From Lactarius indigo (taxonomy: Eukaryota; Basidiomycota; Agaricomycetes; Russulales; Russulaceae), in NCBI GenBank assembly GCA_025766275.1, contig JAFKAC010000015.1, forward strand, positions 1,178,001 through 1,242,000: a DNA stretch of 64,000 bases, read 5' to 3'. Every line of letters starts with the position of its first letter. Within the stretch, counting starts at the first letter, position 1. Both the position numbers and the translations under genes were made by a program. The notes under the pieces were generated by a model, which was not told the origin of the DNA, did no database searches, and was given only the letters and a program-made list of their open reading frames with translations. Positions 30,322 through 41,640 of this stretch are shown piece after piece.

Positions 30322-31985
30322 TAGCCCCCTTTCTAAGCGTGATCGTCCCAATCGCTATCAAGAGCGCAGGAGAAGTCGTAGTTGTGACAAAAGATGAAGT
30401 GTGAAGGACGTTCGTACGGTGTTCCACGTTGTTGTGCACGGAGGTGGGCTGTGATCTGCATCGCGCATTCGTGATCTACGGCATGTCCGAGCATGGCAAG
30501 CCACGCGCAATATGTGTGCACATGCGCATGTGTCATGGAGACGTGGCAAACTCGTCGGGTCATGCATTTGGTGTGTGGCTGGCGACATTCAAATGAGAGA
30601 TGATGCTCGTCGTCGCAGTGACTGCACGCAGGTAACCCGCGCCTGTCATGACATGATGCTCGCTGGTCTTCCGCGACTACTTGGCTGGCGGGTGAAGGCT
30701 CCTCGTGTAGGGTAGGGAACTGCGTATGGCGTGTGAGCTGCGTGGTCTGAGCGTAAGTGTGAAGAGGTTGGCGTGGGGGAACTGGGAGGGCTACGGCCGA
30801 TCCAATAACTGGCACACAGTGGTGATCGAGATGTCGGTCGGTGTTATGCATCCGTATTGCGGTGAACGGCAAGAGTGTGGGGACGGGGTCTGACAAGTAT
30901 GGTCGAATGTGCGAGGCCACGCGTGCGTTGGCTAGATGAGAGTCAATTTCCTCTGCTTCGGCACTCCACTCACTCCATGCTCGCTCTGTTTCCTTCATAT
31001 GAGCCACAAGCTGGTTGCGTCGTGTGAGTGACGCACGGAGACAGTACATGTCTGCGCTGACTCCGGGATCTGTGAGTAAGTACAGCGCTTGATCGACTTT
31101 GGTTTTTGCTGGGTGGTCGGTTCGAAATAGATCCTTCGTGTCCACGGGATTGCTAGGGAGGTCAGGCCCGTTACAAGGTTTAGTGAATAATGGTCCATAG
31201 TAGATTGGCTGGTTGCGCCCTTCTGTGGCTATAACTACCAGTCAATCGTGCTGGTTGATTAGGAACTGCACATACGGAGCGCGTCCTCGAGTCCCATCAG
31301 CAAGTGGTATGTCCATGAGGTAGTCGTTCGTAGGGAGTGTCATCATCCAGTGGCGATCTGGTCTCTCAATACTGGAGAGGAGGGACTGAGGGCGGTCTGT
31401 GCCTTGTGGGTTGGCGGGCCGCATCGGCAGCGGGTGAGGAGAGGGCGTCGTTGGTGTCGGATTGGTGATATGAAGCGCGAGGGGGGGTCTGACTGGTGTT
31501 GGTAGTGTAAGGCGGGGAATGTCGTGTACTGGTGACATGGGTGACTGAGGTCCCTCCCACGGCGCCTCCAGCTCCTCTTGGGCGATCTGTTCAAGCGCTT
31601 CTCTCAGCAAACGCTGTCGCCGGTTAGTACGTGCCTGTGAATGGTGGCGATGCATGCCCTGCGGGGTGATGTAAGTGCTGAGGCCCCACATATCCTCTCG
31701 AGAACGTGGAGAGTTTTCGAGTGCATTGTACGTTGGGCCGACATTTGCCCATCGTTCTACTTCTCAATTGACCTGAGCACATAGCCACTGCGGTGTGTTG
31801 CGATTGGTGATCCACAGATACTGAGGTGGGTGACGAAAGGGAGCGTCGTCCATGAGTGTGATGTGGTTGATGGTCATACGCTGTGAAGCTTTATATTCGC
31901 GGATGAGGTCTGGTGCGTGTAAATTGGATTTCGGTTCCCAACTGTCGTGCGCCACCGAATATCCCTTTCATCTCACCAAATACTG
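30322..31985 (-). pseudogene. Gypsy E chromodomain and post-chromodomain module
   Basis: Chromodomain (WEVEQLLDYRLFGR ... YLVR*KGYSVAHDSWEP) at about 31885-32035, with two TGA codons. Then a Pro/Thr-rich linker and the block APYVQFLINQHD*LVV, IYYGPLF. Next comes a helical stretch (DQALYLLTDPGVSADMYCLR, HMKETERAWSEWSAEAEEI). Last is a Cys/His tail whose first unit CSHCDDEHHLSFEC is an exact CX2CX4HX4C knuckle, like B's CYRCQSEDHLSFAC; later units are degenerate. The ORFs 30333-31145 and 31242-31691 are one frame broken by TGA codons. Confidence 0.8.
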
Positions 31986-31989
31986 TGGC

Positions 31990-32885
31990 ATCTTTCAACG
32001 GCCGAAGAGGCGATAATCTAGAAGTTGTTCTACCTCCCATTCTTGCTCTCCGTCTATGAGATCAGGGGGTGGGTTGTTCTCTTTGGTGCCATTAATCTCG
32101 GTGGTTTTGTACAGAGTTAGTAGACCCACATGGAATGTGTTGTGAATGTGCCAAGTTGGTGGTAGCTGTAGGGCATAAGATACATCCAAGATTCGTTGTA
32201 CGATCAAGAAGGGCCTGTATCATCGTGGTGCCAGTTTCATTGTCGGGTGGGTCGTCTTTAGATTAGTGGCATCCAACCACACTTTGTCGCCGATACAATA
32301 AGGCTGTTTGAGGTGTTGGTTGGTGCGCTCAGATTGTCCATCTGTGCGTGGATGATAAGCGGTACTGATGTTTTGTTCCACGTTCAAGGCTGTACATAGT
32401 GCCTTTGTGAATGAGGCGGTGAACCGCAGATCCCAATCCGAAATTACTTTCGTGGGTAGCCCGTAGTGGGGGACCACGTATTTCAGGTAGAGCGCGGCAA
32501 CCTGGGTTGCGTCAATCGATTCCTTGCAGGGGATGAATATGCTTGCTTTCGAGCATCCTTGGTCCGTAACCGTAAGGATGCTATTGTACTTCATCGATTT
32601 AGGGAGTTTGACGATAAAGTCGAGTGTGATTACGTGAAATGGTAACACGGGATCTGCCAGATAGATTGGCGAGATTGGTGGTTTGGGGTGTCCTGGCAGG
32701 TTTTTATTAGCCTGGCAAGTATGACACCCTCCTACATAGTCCGCGATGTCTTTGGCCATGTTTGGCCACCAGTAGTGTTTTTGAACCGCTAGCAAGGTTT
32801 TTGTTTGGCCGGGGTGGCCAGTGGTAATTGAATCATGGAAGGATTCAATCACCCCCCGTCTCAAAGGGAGATCGTCCACGATCAC
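31990..32885 (-). pseudogene. Gypsy E integrase
   Basis: Zinc domain (GHPGQTKTLLAVQKHYWWPNM, GCHTCQANK), core LDFIVKLPKS, SDWDLRFTASF, DGQSERTNQ. An internal deletion then joins LKQ to PYCIGDKVWLDATNLK. The GPY/F-like tail (LAPR*YRPF, stop where CGA is expected) leads to the chromodomain. Confidence 0.88.
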
Positions 32886-32949
32886 GAGTCGTCCGCCATG
32901 GAAAAATAATGGGGGGAGGCTCGTAGAGTGCTCGAGGTGATAACGGTCG

Positions 32950-33578
32950 ATCCAGTCTAGTGGAAATCCATGGAGTTGGGCTTGTCAACAACGATCGTCG
33001 AGGGAGACAACGTGAGCGACGTTGATGAAGTAGGTAGGAGGCAAGACTGTGACACCGATGTTATCGTCGCCCGTGGGTGTGAAGGAAGGGTGTTGGGAGA
33101 GGGTGTCAGCGTGGAGGGTGGGTCCCGGTACGTGGCGGAGGCGGAGGTCATAGTTGGCCAGTATGTTGACAAGGCAGGCAACGCGTTGGTTGATGTGTTG
33201 TGGAGATCGGTAGTGAAGAAGATTGGCATGGTCTGTGAAAACAGTGATCGGGTGGCGTGCCGCAACGAGGAGATGTCGCCAATGTTCCAGACCGCGAACG
33301 AGAGCGAGAAACTCGTGATTGTAAACATCGTAGTTTCGTTTGGTGGGGGAGAAAGCTTGAGAAAAATATCCCACTGCTTGGTGTTTGTTTCGTGTGTCGG
33401 GTTGGGTAAGGATTGCCCCCATGGCATATAACAATGTGTCCGTCTGAAGAGAGTATGGCAGGTCAGAGTCTGGTTGTTTGAGTGCTGGGCGAGAACAGGC
33501 CGCAGTAATGAGAGTATCGAGAGCAGTAGAATGTTCAGTGGTCCAGATGAACAGGACGTCTTTGCGAAGGAGTTGCAT
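32950..33578 (-). pseudogene. Gypsy E RNase H
   Basis: LQTDTLLYAMGAILTQ, YDVYNHEFLALVRGLEHWRHL, VFTDHANLLHYR and ADTLSQHP mark the RT-linked RNase H of Ty3/gypsy. The first Asp region reads QTDT. Confidence 0.85.
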
Positions 33579-34531
33579 AAGTGGTTGGGCTAAGTGTGCG
33601 TATCGCGGGATGAACGGTTGTTGATATCCTAGTATGCCTAAGATACTGCGTACTTGTTTGACGGTGGTGAGTTGTCATGGCCAATTGTGTAATCCGGAGA
33701 TCTTATCTTGACCCATACGAATCGTGCCGTTGGCGATGGTCATGCCTAGGTAATCAATTTCGGTGCTTTCAAACTCGCACTTGGAGAGCTTTAAAAAGTA
33801 ACTTTCATCGAGGAGGGTCTGCAGGATGCTGCTAACGATCAGTTGGTGTCGCTGGACGTTGTGAGTAGTGGCAATGAGTATGTCGTCCATATAAATGAAT
33901 AGTTCTGCCGGGAATTGATTGAGCAACGAGTGAAAGATCCGATTCATAGTGCGGACGAATGTGGCCAGTGAGTTGGTCAGTCCGAAGTACATGACCATCG
34001 GTTCGAATAACCCTCGAGGCATTTTGAAAGCGGTTTTCCATTGATCGCTGTCCTTGATCCGGATATTGTTGTAGCCCCAACGGATATCGAACTTAGTGAA
34101 CAATGTTTTGTTGGCGAGTCGATCCAAGATGTTAGAGATTAGTGGGATCGGATAAGTGTCGCAAACCGTTATCTTGTTGAGCGGTTTGTAGTCCTGCACG
34201 GGGCGTAATTTGCCATCTTTTTCTTTAGAAAGAAAAACGATGAAGCGTAATGCGATTTTGATTCACAGATGTACCCTTTCTCAAGATGTTCCCATAAGAA
34301 TTTGTCCAGATGCTCCATTTCTTTCACGTTTAACGGGTAGATTTTACACTGGAGCGTCAATGGTGCGTCGGGGAGTAGAGTAATCACGTGATCGTCAATT
34401 CGCTCGGGTGGGAAACATTTCGTGGCCTCTTCCGAAAAGACGGTAGTGTACCGTTCATACTGTGGTGGCAACGTTTCGGCTCCTTCCGAACCGAATTTTT
34501 CCGCCATTTGCTGCGCGATGGTGTCGATCAT
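33579..34531 (-). pseudogene. Gypsy E reverse transcriptase
   Basis: PLNKITVCDTYPIPLI, FDIRWGYNNIRIKDSDQWKTAF, FGLTNSLATF and catalytic YMDDILIAT (near 33885). One base too many near 34230 (SFFFLKKK run) shifts the frame between 34531-34169 and 34199-33675. A TGA at about 33675 follows NWP where the element family has Arg. Confidence 0.88.
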
Positions 34532-35200
34532 TTCTTGTTTTGTAAAGGTGAGTCGTCACTCGGGTCCATGCAACTGATTTTTCATCCAGTCAATACTGGG
34601 GTTTGTGTCTCTAAACCACGTATGGCCAAGGATAACGCGTGGACATCCTAACGTGGTGATGAGGAGGTGAGTATTGTAGGAACGCGTTCCCCAGGTGATC
34701 ACAACTGGGCAAGCCTCAGTAATAGTTCCCAACTGGTTAAGGGTTCCGTCGGCATTGTATGCCTGTCTGATCGGTACGTTGGTCGTGATCATTCTGAGTT
34801 GTTTCACCAGGGTAGGGTCGATGAAGTTTTGGGACGCGCCTGAGTCAAGTAATGCCGGCACTTTCCCTCCGTAGTTGGTCCTCAATTGAATGGTGAGCGT
34901 AGATCCCTCTTCGGATGAAAGGGTGTTGATTTCAGTTACACTCCCTTCGTCTAGATTGTCGTCGTCGTCGACACCGGCTTCGATGAGCATTTGGGAGACC
35001 ATTTGTCTTCAGTCAACAGCGGAGAGCCCCAACAAACCCGTGATTAACGTTTGTTTGTCGAGCACTGGTGCGGGGTGAGTGAGCGGGTGCTGTGTTGGAG
35101 TCGTGACGAGTTTGTTGACTCGACTCAGACCTGTTTTCTTTTTTGGACAGTCACGGGAAAGGTGTCCCGACTGTTTACAACGAAAGCATAATCCTTCCTT
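34532..35200 (-). pseudogene. Gypsy E protease and Gag zinc knuckle
   Basis: Protease PALLDSGASQNFI at about 34850 keeps DSG. Upstream, the knuckle CFRCKQSGHLSRDC (about 35150-35190) follows a TGA (WC*KEG) that reads as CGA to TGA. A further TGA separates the protease tail from RT. Confidence 0.82.
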
Positions 35201-36300
35201 TCAACACCATTCCCATTCTGCCTGTTCCTGTGGGGTCCATTGTTGAGGCGTAGTTGTGCTGACAGCGTCTACCTCCATTGGTACAACATCATTTCGAGTG
35301 GTGGAGCATGGCGCTGTTGGTTTTGGCGGGGGTACTGTCCCCTTTCCCAAGGCGGCCACGCAGTTAGTGATGGTCCGAAATCGTTGGACCTCTTCTCTTG
35401 TGGCGGCCTTCCAGTCGTCCATAGTGACCGGCATGACTCCGCGTTTTAGGCAGGCGATGAGGAGCCCCTTTTTCAGTCCTCGCCGGAAGAGGTCGACTGT
35501 CCCAATCGCGGACATATCCCAGCTGGCGGCATCTGTGAGCTGTTCAAACTTGGCAATATATTCGTCAATAGCATCACCGACCATGGCTAGAGCGGTCAGT
35601 TTGGCGTAAGCGTTTTGTTTGCTCAGTGTGTCGGTCCAGGCGTTCTTAAAGTCGTTGATGAATTCATTCCACAGTTGTTCGTCGTTTTCAGCAATAGGGT
35701 GAGTCGTGTGGTTAATTTTTTCGTCCAACTTCCTATCCTGAGTCTGGTTCCAGCTTTCCATGTCTGGCCCTCTAATCAGAGTCAATGCAAGGGCAACTTG
35801 TTGGTATGGCGAAATCATTCATTCGTTGGTGTGATTCACACATCAATACTGATTGAATTCGTGTAGAAACTGAGCACTTTTCGCTCTGTTTCCATCAAAA
35901 TACAAGGGGGCTCCTCCTTGGAGCGGGCCATTCGTTGTTGCTGCTGCAGGTGTACTGCCAGATCCACTTGCCATGGGGATAGCTGGGACGACGGTTCGGA
36001 GTTGGTAGGATGCAAAGGGTGGAGGTGGTTGTGGTGAACGTCGCTTTCCTTTTCTCTTTAACACAGCGACCGCTAGTTGGTGAGTGTTCCAGTCATATGC
36101 CGGGGTGCTTTACGATTCATTTCTGACACGCAGTCCCCAGTCGCGAGGTCGTGTAATCCGGGCGCTGTTATACATGGCCCAGCTGGGGTAGTCGAGTAAT
36201 ACTTCGTACCAGGTGTTTTCATTCTCGAAGTATTTGACGTCGAGACTCGGATCCAGGGTTCGTTCAAGCGTGTATCCTCTGTGGTGCTCCCACACAAGGC
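35201..36300 (-). pseudogene. Gypsy E Gag
   Basis: Retrotransposon gag domain split by stops: 36064-35843 (SPQPPPPFASYQ ... PLYFDGNRAKSAQFLHEF) and 35818-35201 (LWNEFINDFKNAWTDTL, DLFRRGLKKGL). The N-terminal module at 36295-36110 (VKYFENENTWYEV, ARITRPRDWGLRV) resembles that of B and F. Confidence 0.82.
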
Positions 36301-36475
36301 CTTTTACTGTGAGGTCGAGAAGATTCGGTGTCGTTTGTCTGAGTACCAGTCATTTTTTGGTACTATCATCGAGGTCGTTCGCAGGTTCAATATAGGTGTA
36401 GCCTCCGTCAGGAGCCTCTGCCAGTTTGGGCTGCGTGCAACACTTTTTACGCCGTGTCATCTAGCGGTGGGTGGG

Positions 36476-36485
36476 GTCTACTCTT
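36476..36485 (-). other. Self-primer binding site of gypsy E
   Basis: Minus-strand AAGAGTAGAC one base after the 5' LTR. It is the 10-nt complement of GTCTACTCTT (36619-36628) that lies 35 nt after TATATAAG (36656-36663) in the LTR. Confidence 0.65.
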
Positions 36486-36486
36486 A

Positions 36487-36828
36487 TGTCACGGTACCAG
36501 CTGACCATCCGTGACGTGATCGAGTTCGAAGACTTGTAGTTTACACAAGTAGAGTATGCTGACTTGGAGTGCTTCAGAGGCACGCAAGTGAATGGATAAC
36601 AGACTGGATTCAAAGACGAAGAGTAGACAAGGATTGTACTACTCTATGGCTACATCTTATATACTCGTACAGACTGGGTTTTTTGTGACTATTTTCTTTG
36701 TACTACGAGCTCCTAATGAGCTGTCAAGACTTCAACATACATGGCAGAGATGAGCTGGCAAGAGTAAGTAACGCTGGCAATTGATTCGACGTGGCACACC
36801 GTGACCGTGATGTCACGTGGGCGTGACA
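36487..36828 (-). repeat. 5' LTR of gypsy E
   Basis: 342 bp, CpG-rich copy. TATATAAG at 36663-36656; predicted RNA start near 36628 inside a dyad AGAGTAG ... CTACTCT. Confidence 0.95.
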
Positions 36829-36833
36829 TTGTT

Positions 36834-37165
36834 CCCTTTACACACACTCCTTTGTCCTGTTGTAGAACAATGCATCCCTTGTATTCTGTGACACTCTGTT
36901 ACTCACCTTGTAGTAGTGTCACCCTCCTGTATAGTATAAGTAGTAGGCTTGTACGCTCCTGGTCCACATCAGTTCCTCACTGCTCTGTGTGCCAGGTATG
37001 TCTTATCCTCTCAATTGTATCATCAGTTCCTCACTGCTCTGTGTGCCAGACTTTACTTCTGCTTCACTTGCAAGACTTCCCCTTTGCTGCTTACCAGTTG
37101 CTACCTCTATCTCACCACAGTACTTTGTCCCACTGTGAGTATAGGTTCCATCTTGCTGTTCATCA
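36834..37165 (+). repeat. Solo LTR S3, right part
   Basis: Ends TGTTCATCA at 37165; TSD CTGGC at 37166-37170. It carries the duplicated start segment with a 54-nt GTATGT insert and the GTGAGTAT site. Confidence 0.9.
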
Positions 37166-37170
37166 CTGGC

Positions 37171-39690
37171 ATCACCACCCCAGACTCAATCCATTGATTC
37201 ACCCCCTCCAATCTGTTCTGAGCATGGTGACTTCAATTCTTGGCCCAAACTGGTTGTCGATCACTTTTCATATGGTAGTGCTGGAGCGCCAGTACCTGGT
37301 GTGCATCAAGGGCTGTTGCCATACCAAATTTCCCAAGAGGTACTTGGCATGTCAATCTGGGCTCCATTTCAGTCCCAGTGTGACTGGGAGATCGCACATT
37401 GGGCCAAGATGCATGGACCAACATCATCAGCTGTGGTGAGCTTACTTGCTATCCCTCAGGTGTGTGCACCATATTTCCATTTATTGAGTCGCTAATGTGT
37501 TGTAAAAGCTCGTAGACAAGCTTGAGCTTTCATACCACAATACCAGAGTGCTTAACAGGATAGTCAACACGGAATTGCCAGCACACCACTCCTCAAGTCT
37601 CGGGATCTAGTTATCACTGGCGAGACTCTCCAACTGTATTACAGAGACATAATACAATGTCTCTGGGCCCTCTATGGTGATCCCAAGTTTGCCGCAGACA
37701 TGATCTTCGCACCTGAGTGCCATCACACCAAACACAACTGGACTTGTCGAGTTTATAGTGACATGCACACTGGTGACTGGTGGTGGGCAGTACAGGTGCA
37801 TAACTCATCATATGTGTTGATTTGAGTACTTACCAATTCCAACAGACATCTCTTGAATCACACCGGCCAGGAGCAACAGTCATCCCAGTCATCCTCTCTT
37901 CAGACAAGACACAGCTGACTCTCTTCCGCAGCAAGGCCACATATCCAGTCTACATGACCATTGGCAATATTCCAAAAGAAAACCGTTGAAAACCATCATG
38001 CTGTGCACAGACACTCATCGGCTACATCCCAATAACCAAACTACCTGGTCTCACCAACAAGGCAGCTTGGTGGCACGCCCTTACCAACCTATTCCATTCC
38101 TGCATGCAAACTATATTGGCCCCAATCACAAGTTAAGGTGAAACAGGCATTGCGATGATGAGTGGGGATGGGACATGGCGCTGATGCCATCCCATCTTTG
38201 CAGTCTTCGTTGGGGATTACCCTGAGCAGGTATTGGTAATGTGCACATATAGTGGCCAGTGCCCCAAATGCACTGCACCTCATGACCAACTCAGAGACTT
38301 TGTTAGGTTCCCACTCTGCAGTTATGATCAAGTGACTGCAACCTATTCATTGGTGGACAAAGATGTGCATGTGTTCCATGCAGGGTGTCATGGGGTGGGC
38401 CTTAAGCCTGTTTTTCACCCTTTCTGGGAGTCTCTGCTGCTGGTCAATATATTCATGTCAATCACTCTGGACATCTTGCATCAGATGCTTCAGGGCATAA
38501 TGAAGCATCTGGTTGCGTGGCTGACTCATTCAGGTATTTTTGGCACTGGGCCAATCGATGCACATTGTCAATCCTTGCTGCCAAATCATCTCATCAAGAC
38601 CTTTTCAAATGGGATATCAACACTGTCTCGTGTCTTGGGCCAGGAGCACAAGGACATGTGTTGGATACTACTCAGTTTAGTTGTTGACCTCCCACTTCCC
38701 TCTGGACAAGTTGCCTGTGTTATTAGATCTGTATATGTGCTCCTCAATTTCCTGTATCTCGTGCAGCTCCCTTCTCAAACTGCAAATACAGTTGTTCAGC
38801 TCAATGAGGCTCTGGCTCGATTTCACAGCAACAAGGCCATCTTTGTTGACTTGGGCATTTGTGAGCACTTTAACATCCTGAAGTTTCATTCTCTTATGCA
38901 CTACACCAGATTGATTGCTCTCTTTGGCACCATGGACAATTATAACACTGAGCAGACTGAGAGGCTTCATATTGACTTCACCAAGGACGCTTATCACACG
39001 ACCAACCACAAAGATGAATACCCTCAAATGACAACTTGGCTGGAGTGCCATGAGAAGGTGCTTCAGCACACAGCTTTTATCAAGTGGCAGCAGCAGCCTG
39101 AGGCTGAGCTGCGGACCAACCAACCTCAAGCTGGGCCTCCTGGACCAGCTCCCCACAGCATGAAGATGACCTGAAACCCATCTGCCAAGGCAGTATTGTT
39201 TAATGACCTTGCAGGTAAACATGGTGCCACTGATTTTCAGGATGCACTAGTAGATTTCATCACTCAGATGAATCACCCTGAGGCATCAGCAGCAGCTCTG
39301 AGAACACTAGCTGCAGATATGCTGATTCCTTTCCATGCTGTCCCTGTCTTTTACAGAATTAAATTCACTTCAGGTAGCACATCCGCAGTTGTCAATGCAG
39401 TTCATGTCCAGCCTGAACAGATTGATGCACACAGACGCTCAATACCACCATGGTTTGACACCATCATTGTCCATGCTCACCATTGAGGTTGTACCCAGGG
39501 GAACAACAGTAGGTCTAAGCACAATCAATAACCAATCCATCTAATCACTCTAAATACTCAGGTCAGCAAATAGCTCAGGTCTGCGTTGTCTTTCAGATAC
39601 CTGCCAGGTCAATTCCAGAATTACTCCCCTCTTTGGCCACAGTACTGCCAACACACCTTGCATATGTAGAGTGGTTTTCCCCAGTTCCGG
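37171..39690 (+). pseudogene. Plavaka transposase, central and catalytic part
   Basis: Continues the transposase after S3. Recognisable Plavaka blocks: WAPFQSQCDWEIAHWAKM, LELSYHNTRVLNRIV, LYGDPKFAADMIFAPE, DMHTGDWWWAVQ, ATVIPVILSSDKTQLTLF, YPVYMTIGNIPKENR, FVGDYPEQVLV, then 38233-39174 with LDILHQMLQGIMKHL and NTEQTERLHIDFTKDAYHTT. Introns likely at about 37460-37510 and 37796-37845 (GT/AG). TGA codons at 37987, 38182 and 39172 stand where Arg is expected, i.e. CGA to TGA. The frame goes on to 39486, then to the C-terminal exon ending LAYVEWFSPV at the gypsy F border. Confidence 0.87.
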
Positions 39691-40206
39691 TGTAACGTCA
39701 TCACATCATTAGCTCAACTTGAGCTTGTTGAGGCGGTAACAGACTTAGCAAATAGACACAACGACTCGAAGGTCCGTGCTCTTGTCTCTGTGAACGCATG
39801 AAGGCGCACTGACAAGCCCTGATCTGGCTTACATGATAATAAGGAAGAGAGAGGTGGAAAGATGGAAGAAGCAAGTTGGACAGAAAGATGTGATGATTCA
39901 AGAAGACCAAGATGGCGTATCTTGGTCCCCGTCAACTACCTTAAATACAAGTCAAGCAGGCTTTCAAGCGCTGCTATGAGTCACAGTAAAGTAGCGTCCA
40001 ACGTATTGCAGAAACAACGCGAACCCTAATACAACTAGTACCTGTACTAGTATCGAGTCATATCATCAGTCAGCTATCACGCACAATCTCCTATCGTACC
40101 ACCGTATCGCCACCATAAAGGCCTAAAGCTGCAAGTCCATGACTAATCTACCTTACCGCCGTAGTTACCACCAGTACAGTAAGGGTTCACAGGTCAAAAC
40201 GTAACA
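39691..40206 (-). repeat. 3' LTR of gypsy F
   Basis: 516 bp, TGTAACG to CGTAACA. About twenty differences from 50153-50668, nearly all CpG versus TpG/CpA, two of them CA/TG pairs. Confidence 0.94.
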
Positions 40207-41640
40207 TCACCCCCTTTTCAGTGTGAGACTCCCGACTCACCGGAAGTCACGAGCCAGCCAGTCCCTCTGTTCATCGGCAATGCGCTCTAGTGCAGTGGCG
40301 TGCTCCAGTCGATAGATGCAGTCGCGCTTGTCATCCTGCGCGCATAAGATCATAGCGTGAAGTTGACTCACCCTGGCGTGCAGCCGTTTGAGCTTGTAGC
40401 TTGCTGCACAGTAGCGTGTCACCTCTGCTGTGAGGGTTTCGTCGTTGATGTGGTTGAGGGCGCGGTTGGTAATTTTGTTGGCCACAAAGATCACCAGATC
40501 TTTGTGTGGGTAGGTGGGACAGAGGGCGGCCAACATGTGTGGCTCTGCGTAGAGGGGTCTGCCATAAACATGTGGCGAACCTGGTATGACCCCTAGTATC
40601 AACGGATCCGCCCCTCCAATGATCTGAATGTGGGAGGCGTCTCTCTCTACGCTGTCGGGACCGGTGATGGGGTCGTCGATTTGCCCTGAACCCTTCAGGC
40701 GCAATGACGTGCACCAGGTCGTTGGTGGTGGTGAATGGACGATGGTCTGCAGTGCCGGGTACACACACATGTCCTTGATACATGGGGGACCCGTCGGTGT
40801 AGACAAGCCATGGCGTGATGAGGGGATTATCAGTGTCGCACTTCATTCAAAGGAAGGGGTGTCTTGCTGGGTAGTAATTGTCATCACCATGGCCAGCCTC
40901 AGCAGCCGCCATCACTCCTGTCGCTCTCGCATCTCCCTCAGTCGGGCTGCTGCTGAGTCGAGCTGCTCCTTCTGCCACTGTGCCACAACCTTCCTCCACC
41001 CCTCCAACTCGCATTCCATCAGAGCTCAAACGCTCGTTGTTGTGTGGGAAAACTCCATGAACACTGATGAGGTCATCACTTGGGGGGATGGTGGCGATGG
41101 GTTCTCATTCACTGGCATCGTTTTGGAAGATGTGGACGATGGCTTGCTTGTCGTTGGGGTGTTTGGTGGGATCTGGAAATTGGGTGACGATGTTTGCCCA
41201 TTCTTGCACAGTGATAGGGCCCTCTGATGGCCTAGCAGGTGTGTATGGGGTGAGTTGGGTGTTGAGAACCTCAGTGGTGTCGTCTTCTTCCAGTAAGGTG
41301 CTGGCATCTTGTGCGAGGGAGTCGAGGAGTGCCGCTTGTGTGACATGTCGGAGGGGGGAAGTAGGCATATGAGTGTGTGTAGAGCAAAGGAAGAGGGGAT
41401 GACTTTCCCCAGTCGCCTTGTCCTGCCTTTTATCCTCTGCCCTCTGCACCCAAGATTCCTGATATAGTCGGAGCGCTTCTGGTGCGAACACATCGTCTTT
41501 GTTGACCCACTGATTGTCCGAATCAGGATAGCCCTTCCATTTGATGAGGTATTGCAGGCGTCTTCCTCTGCCGAAGTGCTGTGTGTCTAGAATAGCCTCG
41601 ACCTCATATTCCTCTTCTCCATCAATCAGCTCAGGCAGCG
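40207..41640 (-). pseudogene. Gypsy F chromodomain and C-terminal module (short form)
   Basis: Chromodomain YEVEAILDTQHFGRGRRLQYLIKWKGYPDSDNQW at about 41490-41640. The module follows: HVTQAALLDSLAQDASTL, VQEWANIVTQF, NYYPARHPFL, TPWLVYTDGSPM, SPHVYGRPLYAEP, NHINDETLTAEVTRY and a Leu/Arg-rich helical end (LKRLHARVSQLHAMIL). It stops at 40237 with no zinc knuckles, like D. CpG is still common here. Confidence 0.8.

Larger units (their letters stand above)
29980..36828 (-). mobile_element. Gypsy E: Ty3/gypsy chromovirus inside solo LTR S3
   Basis: LTRs of 342 bp each (29980-30321, 36487-36828), TGTCAC to GTGACA, TSD TTGTT (29975-29979, 36829-36833). The LTRs differ at six sites, all CpG versus TpG/CpA. 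A polypurine tract (minus: AGAAAGGGGGC) adjoins 30321 and a self-complementary primer site adjoins 36487. CpG-rich compared with D. Full domain set with point nonsense mutations and one frameshift. Confidence 0.95.

Noticed and set aside
38677..39222. Minus-strand ORF of 181 aa
   Set aside because: Antisense shadow of the Plavaka transposase; the plus strand has the conserved protein.
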